Below are positions 1 to 8,579 of a DNA stretch of 64,000 nt, piece after piece (position 1 is the first letter of the stretch; every line of letters begins with the position of its first letter). Location of the stretch: contig JAPTOF010000030.1 of the NCBI GenBank assembly GCA_028554755.1, forward strand, positions 1,054,001-1,118,000, read 5' to 3'. A program made the position numbers and the translations under genes. The notes below the pieces were generated by a model. It worked only from the letters and a program-made list of their open reading frames with translations. It was not told the origin of the DNA and made no database searches. This DNA is from Cordia subcordata. Taxonomy: Eukaryota; Streptophyta; Magnoliopsida; Boraginales; Cordiaceae.

Positions 1-1057
1 CCTCCCAAGTGTGGGAGAAAGTGAATTCACCATTTGGAGAAAGGTTCCAAGTAAAAGCATCAAGATTTTCTTCCACAAGATTGGTGCAAGGTGGATCAAA
101 ATGCATGAGATGAATAGGCCAAATCCAATTACCAAAAACGAAAATGTCACACACCTTAGCATAGTATGGTGGATTGTTGAGAGTGCTGCTCCAAAAATTG
201 CTAAGTACCCCATGTGTGTGCCATTTGTCATGCCAAAAGTACGTGTGCTTTCCATTGCCGAGTACATGAGAGATATGGGCTCTTGCAAAGTTTCAAATTT
301 TGAGGAGGTTTTTGAGAACCCAACTATCATCCTTAGAAGTGTAGTTAATTTGTCCTTGATGCCAAGAAAGAAATGAATTCCGCCTTAATGCCTTCACTTG
401 ATGAAATGAGGGTACCATTCAAATCTTGGATAGCATGAATAGTGTTTTTCCTTTTCCTGCCCTGAATAGTACTATGAAAAAACTTTGTGTTTGCATCACC
501 ATCTTTAATCCAATTGAGCCAAGATTTCTAGTGCAGCATATGATTGAATGTGGACTCAAGAGCTTCAATTTTAGCCAAAGTATCTTTCTCCATATCAAGA
601 ATTTCATCATTGAGAAGGCCATTCATCAAATCAGATTGCACATTACAAAGCATCTCCTTGAGTGCATGAATCTTTAGAGGAATGCAAGAGTAGTGCTCTT
701 TATCAAACTTCCTTAAAGCAAGCTTGAGGCGTTTTTGTTTTTAATACAAAATGAACATTGGAGTGCCAAAGACCCGTGCACTCCAATGATCTTCCACAAT
801 ATGCAAGAAGTGATCATGTGTTACCCAAGCATTATAGAATTTGAATGGCTTTGGAGAGGAAGGATTGAGCTTACAAGTGTGAAGAATAAGCGGGCAATGA
901 TCAGAGATTCCCGGACTCCCAACCAAAAGAAAAGATGAATAGCTAGGAGTTTTGATGCAAGCCATAATCCATTCAACAAAATCTCTAGGGAAGCCAAAAG
1001 CAACCAATGTAATTTCAATGAAGTCCCAATTCAAAGAATCAAATGCTTAGAACACAC
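1..1057 (-). pseudogene. Scrambled LINE ORF2 fragments (A)
   Basis: Minus-strand LINE ORF2 remnants in the wrong order. Read 5'->3' on the minus strand: about 1057-958 is an RT palm piece (FDSLNWDFIE... FVEWIMACIK). About 957-356 is the endonuclease C-terminus (SDHCPL, PKPFKFYNAW, VFGTPMF) running into the RT N-terminal linker (NWIKDGDANTKFFH). About 345-1 is the region between RT and zf-RVT. The RT piece lies upstream of the endonuclease piece, the reverse of the normal ORF2 order, and the core RT is missing. Stops and frameshifts are present. The middle part is closest to LINE I/K. The order shows at least two illegitimate joins, near 355 and 958. No intact product is possible. Confidence 0.85.
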
Positions 1058-1061
1058 CTTG

Positions 1062-1087
1062 GTGAAAAAAAGAATAAAGTTGATTGG
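1062..1087 (+). repeat. 25-bp zf-RVT scrap
   Basis: A short plus-strand piece matches the coding sequence for KNKVDWHN in the zf-RVT module of LINE U (about 52273-52303). It lies between the minus fragments of A and the 5' UTR of the next LINE, so it looks like filler DNA at a rearrangement junction. It is too short to date or assign further. Confidence 0.55.
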
Positions 1088-1112
1088 CATAACAGAGCTT
1101 TTCTCTCTACCA

Positions 1113-1259
1113 TGAAAATCCTCCTCCTTCTCTCTAGATTTCTTGCAACCAGCCACCTTCAAACCACCTTTCGCCACCCTCAGATCTCCTCCATCTACCA
1201 TTAACCCCAAAAACTTTCCCTTTTCTTTTCACCTTTCACGTCCTCTTGCCACCACTTGA
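1113..1259 (+). CDS. Upstream ORF in the LINE 5' UTR
   Basis: A 48-codon reading frame starts with a hydrophobic stretch (MKILLLLSRFL) and ends with TGA three bases before the ORF1 start at 1263. It lies in the pyrimidine-rich leader. Equivalent upstream ATGs with a similar start occur in LINE C at 6304 (MISLFLLSNF) and in O at 38302 (MRFLFLLSRT), where they are in frame with ORF1. It could be a translated leader peptide or uORF, or simply a product of the CTCTTCC-rich leader. No known domain is visible. Confidence 0.35.
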
Positions 1260-1262
1260 TTC

Positions 1263-3078
1263 ATGGGAAAGAAAAAGAGAAACTCTCCTCCTACTCGTAC
1301 TAGCACTCGGCTCAAGGCAAAGGAGAAGAAGAAAGAAGTTGCTGCATACTCTCTTGCTTGCTCGGGTTCTTCCTCCAAAGCTGAGGTTGATTCGGCCTCT
1401 TCATCTCACTCAAATGAAGACGCTCAATCAACCTCAAGTTTGCTTTTCAAAGAGGTCTATGATGCACTTGAAGATGGCCATCCACTTGACGGTGAAGAAG
1501 TTGATGTCTTTAACAAAACTGAAGTCGAAATGGAGAGTTCTCATGCTGCCAACACAAAATCATACTTCCCTTTGTCTCCAAATGTTTCAGCCGCTAGAAA
1601 TAGAGGAAAAAGAGTTGAGGAAGAAAGGTTATTGTCCAAAGGAAACGCTGAAATGCAAGGACCAGTTAGAACTTTTACTCATGGGTCCGACCACCTCTCT
1701 CCTAATCACTTCAGCATTATTTCAGACTTTTCTAAGGAAAACTTGACAACTCAAAAAGTGGGTCAGCTTTTAAAATCTGATTCCAACACTTTGTATGCTG
1801 GCCCACGTGATAATGCTGAGAATTTCCCTCCACTTGCTCATGTTTCAAACGGGAAAACCAAGCCAAATCATAAGACTAAAGAAAATGACGTGGCAGCCAA
1901 CTTTGCAAGCAAGACGCCATGTCAGCCGGTTACAAATTTGAAGATTTCTACCTCACCAAAGCTTGGGTTTCAAGTTCATGCTCAAACAAATGATGAGGAT
2001 GTCGTCCAAGGCAGCACTTCATTCGATGATGTCTTGAAGAGACAGCATGAAGAAAACTTCCAAAAAGCTCAAGGAGTCAACATGCAAAACAAAGCTCAAG
2101 CACAGAATAAGCAAAATGCTTGGCGCAAACCACTTAAATTCAGGTATGTACCTTCCCCAAGTGATCCTTCACCTGATTGGGGAGGTGTTTTTGCTGAGCA
2201 TATCAATACAAATCTTAAATTTGATGAAGAGCATGCTTATAATATTGTGAAAGGCAAGAGGGAAGTTGTTGATCCTCCGAATGATCTTTATGAAGAGGGT
2301 GATAAATTTTGGAGTCATTGCTTAGTTGGGCAGTTTTTAGGAGCTGCACCACCTTTTTTCTTAATAAAAAATATGGTGGAATTTGGTTGGAAGAAATTTG
2401 GTAAAGAGGACATACATACTAAAGGAAAAGGTCTTTTCCTTTTCAAATTTGAAAATGAAGAAATTTTCCAAAAAGTCCTTCAACAACTTTGGCATGTTAA
2501 CCATAGACCGCTGTTGCTTAGAAAATGGGAACCCAACCTCGAGTTTGTGAACCTATCATGTAATAAAGTTCCAATTTGGAATAAGCTTTGGGATGTTCCA
2601 TTGAGTCTATACTCCAAAAGAGGGCTTGGTTACATTGCCTCCTTCATTGGTAACCCTATTCAAATGGATGCACTTACGGATTCTAGAAGGAACTTGGAGT
2701 TTGCTAGGGTTTGCATTGAAGTGGATCTTGAAGGAAACCTCCCGGATGTTGTGTTTCCAAAACTCAAGAATGGTACAAGAGCAAAAGTTGAGGTTGAATA
2801 TGCTTGGAAGCCAAGCAAATGCATACATTGTAAAATGGTTGGGCATGTTGAGGAGAATTGCCCCTTGAAGCCGAAAACACAACAAAATCCTCAAACTACT
2901 CATTTTGGGCAGCAAGCAAAAACTTGCCAAGAATGGCAAGTTGTGGGCAAAAAGCAAGCTCCATTGAAGAATCATGAGGGTTTGAGCAATGAAATTTCCA
3001 CTCCAAATAAGGAAATGAAGTCTACCAGGCCAAATTCTCCTAAGGCTACAATTAACTCAACTTTAAATCGTCAAAATT
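1263..3078 (+). CDS. LINE B ORF1, 5' part (DUF4283, zinc knuckle)
   Basis: ORF1 protein of an L1-type plant LINE, expected to bind LINE RNA as a ribonucleoprotein. The start MGKKKRNSPP is chosen because LINE C and element X begin the same way (MGKKK). The N-terminal ~330 residues are basic, then Ser/Asp-rich and of low complexity. DUF4283 follows from about residue 345 (WSHCLVGQFLGAAPPFFLIK) to about 450. After a conserved region (SKRGLGYIASFIG, FARVCIEVDLEG) comes one CCHC knuckle, CIHCKMVGHVEENC, near residues 520-533. The frame stays open for more than 600 codons and is cut by insertion B1. If B1 and one copy of its TSD are removed, the frame closes exactly with 4727-4953, giving 2,043 nt or 680 codons plus stop. 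Confidence 0.85.
3065..3078 (+). repeat. Target-site duplication of B1, left copy
   Basis: AAATCGTCAAAATT, repeated exactly at 4713-4726 after the poly(A) of B1. The nick site reads TT/AAAT, the preference expected of an L1-type APE endonuclease. The two copies are identical, which suggests a young insertion. Confidence 0.92.
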
Positions 3079-4712
3079 TAAAGTTGCATTCTTTGTTTTG
3101 CGGATGATCTTTTTATCTTTTGTAGAGGGGATATGTATTCAATTGATTGTATCATGAGCACATTGAAGACTTTCTCAACTTATTCAGGGCTAGTTGTAAA
3201 TAATGCAAAGAGTGTGTTCTTTCTTGGAGGGGCCTCAAATGAAGAGAAAAGAGCAATTATGAATAGAATTGGGTTTCAAGAGGGTGAGCTTCCAATCCGT
3301 TACTTGGGCATTCCACTTGTTTCAAGAAAGCTTAGGAAGAATGATTGTTGTCCACTCTTGGAAAAAATAAGCTCTAAGCTTGATTCATGGAGTAATAATT
3401 GGCTTTCTTTTGTAGGAAGACTAGTGCTCATCAAATCCGTCCTCCTCCAAATTTGTGCTTATTGGGCAAATGCTTTTCTCTTACCAAAAGGTGTTGTGGC
3501 AGCCATTGAGTCAAAATTTAAATCTTTTTTGTGGAGAGGAACTAGTCCAAAGGTGGCGTGGAAGGAAGTTTGTCTCCCTTTTCAAGAGGGTGGACTTGGT
3601 ATTCGGAGCATTGAAGAGGTTAATCTTACATACATGGTCAAAATTTTTTGGAGTTATGCTATTAAAGATTCACTTTGGAGTCAATGGGTTCATGCAAACT
3701 ATATCAGAGACTCTTCAATTTGGATGTTACATATTCCCAAGGATGTTAGTTGGGTTTTCAAAACTCTTCTTGGCTGCCGTGTTTTGGCAAAGAGATATAT
3801 CCAACACAAGATTGGCAATGGAGCAAGCACCTTCTTTTGGATTGACAATTGGCACAAGGACGGCCTTCTTCTTGAGCATTGGACTAACACAATTCCATAT
3901 CCCCCACTTCATTCAAAGGTTAGTGATATTTTCACAAATGGTGTTTGGAATTGGCCAATTCACCTCTCCCAAGTTGATGTTCCAGATTTTGAACCTTTTG
4001 AACGAGCCATGGATAAAATTTTATGGAACCTTTCTCCTAGTGGAAGCTTCTCTTTCTTCCACACTTGGGATTGTATTAGAAGGAAGGGCACTCATTTTGA
4101 AGGTTATCATTACATCCGCACAAGAGGCATAATCCTAAACATAGCTTCATTGTTTGGCTTGCTTTCCGTGATCGCCTTAGCACAAAATTCAGAATCTTGC
4201 ATTGGGGACTCCATATTAACCCAACGTGTATTTTTTGTTACATGGGTTGTGAAACTAGGGAGCATCTTTTCTTTGAATGTAGTTTTACCAGGAGGATTTG
4301 GAGAAAGGGCTTGCAACTCACTCTCATTCCGGAAAATCTGATTTGTTGGCATGATATTATCGAGTACTCCACACCTTTTGCTCTTGAAAAGCATTTGAAG
4401 GCCACAATTTTCAAGCATCTCCTTGGGGCAACCATTTACTACATTTGGATTGAAAGGAATAAACGTATCTTCAAAAACCAAGCTAGAACCGAGGAATTTA
4501 TATTTGATACTATCTTTAATGATGTTAGAGTTAAACTTACAAATGGTAGAAAATTCCAGTCTTCTTCTTTGAACAAAACTTTATGTAAATTGTGGAGATT
4601 AGATGATGTTGTTGTTTAGGTTCTTGTACCTCTCCACATCCTTTGTTCATGTAATTTTTTGATTATTGGAATATATCCCATCTTACTTGCCCCGCAAAAA
4701 AAAAAAAAAAAA
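3079..4712 (+). mobile_element. LINE B1, 5'-truncated insertion in ORF1 of B
   Basis: A 1.6-kb LINE 3' half that begins inside the RT catalytic motif (CFADDLFIF, about 3099) and continues through RT thumb, linker and zf-RVT (CIFC...HLFFEC) to the stop at 4619. A short 3' UTR ending CTTACTTGCCCCGC and about 18 A follow. A perfect 14-bp TSD flanks it. The coding frame is open from 3133 to about 4110 and then shifts by one base (a base is lost near 4114 relative to LINE C at about 11663). The sequence is nearly identical to 10630-12254 of LINE C, so both come from one recent source lineage. Confidence 0.93.
3133..4619 (+). pseudogene. B1 ORF2 C-terminal half (RT thumb, zf-RVT)
   Basis: Truncated ORF2. 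It encodes the end of the RT (YSIDCIMSTLKTFSTYSG, LPIRYLGIPLVSRKL), the connection (WLSFVGRLVLIKSV) and zf-RVT with the CIFC and HLFFEC metal-ligand pairs, ending at KLWRLDDVVV. The first catalytic RT motifs and the endonuclease are absent through 5' truncation. A single-base deletion around 4114 splits the frame (3133-4110 and about 4197-4619). No RNase H domain is present, as usual for this plant LINE group. It cannot make active enzyme. Confidence 0.88.
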
Positions 4713-4726
4713 AAATCGTCAAAATT
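4713..4726 (+). repeat. Target-site duplication of B1, right copy
   Basis: Exact repeat of 3065-3078. Directly after it the ORF1 coding sequence of LINE B resumes (codon for C of NCFEV) in the correct frame. Confidence 0.92.
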
Positions 4727-4953
4727 GCTTTGAAGTCCTTGGCCAGGAGGATGAGCACAATGAAGAAACTTTGAATATTGAAGATGAAGTTGGGATGAAA
4801 GTTGAAAGGAAACTTGATTCCTTTGGACACAAGGAAGAAGGGGAGATCCTCAACCAAGCAAATGAAGAAGAAGATGATGATCCAATTGCGAAGCAAGATA
4901 ATTCATGGAAAGATGATAGAGGGGGGCTGGTCACCACTCATACCCCTAAATGA
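4727..4953 (+). CDS. LINE B ORF1, 3' part
   Basis: Acidic C-terminus of ORF1 (CFEVLGQEDEH..., KEEGEILNQ, EEEDDDPIAKQD), separated from its first part by B1. The same tail is found in LINE U (44626-45066). The stop codon TGA overlaps the ORF2 start in the sequence ATGA at 4950-4953, an arrangement typical of termination-reinitiation coupling. The Glu/Asp-rich tail is conserved between copies although its role is unknown. Confidence 0.85.
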
Positions 4954-6244
4954 TTTTGTGTGCATGGAACATTAGGGGTTTCAATTCCCCTAAAAAGCAT
5001 CAAGAAATGAAGAATCTAATAAACAAGCATAGGCTTGATTGTTTTTGTGTTTTGGAGACCAAAGTGGACAATGATACTCTCATTGCTTCATATTTTAACA
5101 CTTTGGGTTTTGCAAACTACATCGATGATAATATGGCTGGCAGAATTTGGGTTTTTTGGAAGCAACACATTAAGGCTACAATAATTGACACTATGGATCA
5201 AGGAATCCTTTGCCATTTGGAGAGCCCATTCCAAGTTCCTATTTTTGTGGCTTTTGTGTATGGTGGGAATGATCCTTCAAGAAGACAGCACCTTTGGGCA
5301 AAAATTGAAAGTTGGAGTGTAAGGTGTTATAACGGGCCACTTTGTATTCTTGGAGATTTTAATGAGGTTCTGAAGTGTGGAGATAGATCTTCCTCTACCA
5401 CCATTGCTCCAAGTGCTTTGGATTTCAAGAATTGCATTTCTCAAGCTAGACTCTCTGAGATTAAGACTACTGGGCCTCATTTCACTTGGACCAACCGGAG
5501 CTCCATAGGAAATCTTATTGCAAGTAAGTTGGATAGAGCTCTTGTCAACACCTTTTGGATGGACCACTTGGATCACTCTTCTCTCTTAATGGATAGCCCA
5601 GGTATTTCGGACCATTGTCCTCTTGTGGTTCATACTTGCATCATCAAGCTTTCTTCACCAAAGCCTTTCAAGTTCTACAATGCTTGGACAACTCAGCCTC
5701 TTTTCTTGCATGAGGTGGAAAAACATTGGAATGCATGGGTTTTTGGCACTCCAATGTTCATTTTTTTCAAAAACAAAAAGCACTCAAAAGAGTGCTCAAG
5801 GATTTCGACAAGAATTACTTCTCTTGCATCCCAAGTCAAGTTGAGGATCTTAAAAGAACCCTTTCGGATGTCCAACTTGCCATGCTGAATGGGTACCTTA
5901 ATGAAGAGGCTCTTAACAAAGAAAAGGAGATTATGAAGAATATTGAAGAGCTTGAAGACACCCACAAAAAGATGCTCCACCAAAAGGCTCGCATTAATTG
6001 GATTAAAGATGGAGATGCTAATACAAAGTTCTTCCACAATAAGATTCGTGAAAGGAAAAACATAAACTCCATCTTTGCCATCAACGACAATGAGGGGAAT
6101 CTCATCACTTCAAAGGAGGAGATAAAGGCTGAATTTATCTCCTATTTCAAAAATCTCTTTGGCACCCCCTCACTTTCAACTGCTAGTGTGGAGACCATCA
6201 AAAGCATTTTAGGGAAAACCAATGAGGAAAGTTGCTTGGCAAAG
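4950..6244 (+). pseudogene. LINE B ORF2, 5' part (APE endonuclease, RT N-terminus)
   Basis: Start MILCAWNIRGFNSPKK. The endonuclease/exonuclease/phosphatase fold shows its motifs in order: WNIRG, the catalytic glutamate in LETK, GDFNEV, and SDHCPL with the Asp-His pair. This enzyme nicks target DNA for target-primed reverse transcription. A one-base deletion in the run of T and A near 5768 shifts the frame, after which the RT N-terminal linker (INWIKDGDANTKFFHNK) is read in the second frame. The reading is interrupted at 6244 by LINE C and continues at 12272. The overlap ATGA with ORF1 decides the start. Confidence 0.88.
6228..6244 (+). repeat. Target-site duplication of LINE C, left copy
   Basis: AAAGTTGCTTGGCAAAG, repeated exactly at 12255-12271. 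It belongs to the ORF2 coding sequence of LINE B (ESCLAKL region). Confidence 0.93.
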
Positions 6245-6456
6245 ATCCACAAAGTTAATGACATGCTCTTCTTAAGAGCAATTGACCGTTTTCTCTCTCT
6301 ACCATGATTTCTCTCTTCCTTCTCTCTAACTTTTCGTCCACCACCTTCTCTTGCTGCCACCACCAAAACAGCCCATCCTCCATTGTTTTCCACCTCCAAT
6401 ATTCTCCATCTTTAAACCTAAACACTCTTCCTTTCTCTCCTCCATCTTTTCAAATC
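6245..6456 (+). promoter_or_regulatory. LINE C 5' UTR
   Basis: Pyrimidine-rich leader before ORF1 (TTTTCTCTCTCTACC, then C/T/A-rich sequence). A small hairpin GCTCTT-CTT-AAGAGC lies near its 5' end. LINE L1 5' UTRs normally hold the internal promoter, but I see no defined promoter box. An in-frame ATG at 6304 would add 51 residues to ORF1. Confidence 0.5.
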
Positions 6457-8579
6457 ATGGGTAAGAAGAAGAAAATCTCTTCACCTATACGTTCTAGTGC
6501 TAGGCTACATGCAAAAAAGCAAGCTAAGGAGTCCATCTCTAAAGCACAAGCTAGTTCATCTTCTTCTCAAAATGAGGTTGACTCAGCCTCTTCACCTCTT
6601 GCTAGTGGAGATGCTCAATCAACGTCAAGTTTGGTTTTCAAAGAAGTCTATGAAGCCCTTGAAGCTGGTTCATCTTTTAAAGAGCATGTTGATAAACAAA
6701 ACAAAGCAAAGGCTGACTTAGTAAAAAGTCTTGCAAATCATTCAAAAGCACGATCTCCTCCCTCTCCAAAGGATAATATGGATGTTGGTCCATGCACAAA
6801 GCAATCTGAAATGGCGCACTCAAAACTTCTCTTTCACTCACCATGTCAAAGCTCCTCTTGTTCTAGCCCTAGTAGCCCGATTGCATTTGGTCAGCAAAGT
6901 AACTTCCATGGGCAGCAAGAAACTTCAGCTCTTTTGCTTGAAAATGCTTCAGCCGAAGAAGGGAGAAAAGTTGAAAATAGGGTTTTACCTGATGGACAAA
7001 CACTGAATGATGCAATTATCCACGGGTTAAAACACCTCCCCCCTGATCTTGTTAGTGACTTTTCAGGTCAAACAAAGCTCTTTTTGACAGCACAACATGG
7101 ATGTGACACATTGCAATCAGATCCCACCATCCCAAATGCTGCCCTACGTGATTTGCATGCTGATTTGCAAGCTGATTTCCCTCCACTTAAAAGTCAAAAT
7201 ACTGGTCAAAATATGCCAAATCAGAAACTTATTTTTGCTGAAGTGGACGCCACACAAGCCATGACTACAAACCTTTCAAACGCTGAAAAACAAAGCTCCA
7301 CATATTTGAAAGAGCAAAGAGCAAAACCACCTTCAAGAGGCGCTGACCATGCACAAGGTAATTTCAACTTTCCAAATTCAAATGATGAAGAAAGGAAGAT
7401 CTATGATGAAGGAAAAAGCCCATCTTTTATTGCTAGGCATAATCAAGTTCATACATCCAGCCACTATAATGCTTGGAAAAAACCACTTAGACCAAGATTT
7501 GAGCCTAGTGCAAATAATCCTTCTTCTGATTGGGGTGGTGTGTTTGCTGAACATCTCAATACTAATCTTAAATTTGATGAAGAGCATGTTTTCAATTTGG
7601 TTAATGGAAATAGAGAAGTGGCCGACCCCCCGGAGGATATTTATGAAGAGGGGAATAAATTCTGGAATCATTGCCTTGTTGGACAATTCTTAGGTGCCCC
7701 CCCACCCTTCTTTCTCATCAAAAACATTGAGTAACTTGTTTGGAAGAAATTTGGCAAGTTTGATATTCATACAAAAGGAAAGGTTCTCTAAATTTACATA
7801 TTAGACAAAGATGAGTTTTGCCAAAAAATTCTTCAACAACTTTGGCATGTTAATCATAGGCCTCTTTTGTTAAGGAAATGGGAACCTAACCTTGAATTTG
7901 TTAACCTTTCTTGCAAAAGAGTGCCTTTATGGGTTAAACTTTGGGATGTTCCAATGAGCCTCTACTCAAAAAGAGGACTCGGGTATATTGCCTCCTTAAT
8001 TGGAAAACCAATCCAAATGGATGCTCTCACTGATTCAAGAAGAAATTTGGAGTTTGCAAGAGTTTGCATTGAAGTTGACTTGGAGGAAAGTCTTAGGATG
8101 TTGTCTTCCCAAAGCTTATGAACAGATCAAAGGCAAAAGTCATGGTGGAATATGCATGGAAGCCAACAAAATGTTCTCAATGTAAAGTTGTTGGCCATGT
8201 GGAGGATCATTGCCCCTTAAAACCTAAAGCACAATCTCAAAAGCAACCTCCAAAACAGCCATCAAAAACTCACTATGAATGGCAACCCGTGAGCAAAAAA
8301 GCTCCTCTTAAGATCTCTCAAGAAGATGGACCCTCTCCTAAACCTAAGGAATCTTCTTCTAATCATTCTTTTGCTAGGGTTCCTCTTGACCCCTCAAGCT
8401 CGAAAATGAAGCACCCAAATATTTTTGAAGTCCTCGGCTATGTGGGAGAAGCCGAAATTGGGAATCAAAATCACCTTGTTCAGAATTATTGTGTTGATGA
8501 ATTGGGAAAAGATGGTTTGTCAAATGCAAATAGCAACCATGATTTTGAGCCTAGTGCTCCTTCTATACCCCCTCAATGA
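6457..8579 (+). pseudogene. LINE C ORF1 (DUF4283, zinc knuckle)
   Basis: RNA-binding ORF1 protein. The start at MGKKKKISSP is by homology to B and X; an in-frame ATG at 6304 also exists. The low-complexity N-terminus leads into DUF4283 (WNHCLVGQFLGAPPPFFLIK), where a TAA stop at 7732 breaks the frame and a second stop follows near 7788. The frame recovers over KRGLGYIASLIGKP and shifts once more near 8095. The CCHC knuckle CSQCKVVGHVEDHC is intact near 8175-8215. The C-terminus ends PSAPSIPPQ and its TGA overlaps the ORF2 start (ATGA, 8576-8579). Confidence 0.88.

Noticed and set aside
11..376. Plus-strand open frame of 121 codons at the left edge
   Set aside because: It is the antisense of the LINE region between RT and zf-RVT. 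The same antisense frame appears opposite other copies (for example 52163-51825).
4666..4726. Apparent start of a small acidic protein at 4666 with a Lys run
   Set aside because: The Lys run is the poly(A) of B1 and the part before it is the B1 3' UTR. The real coding part is the end of LINE B ORF1 from 4727.
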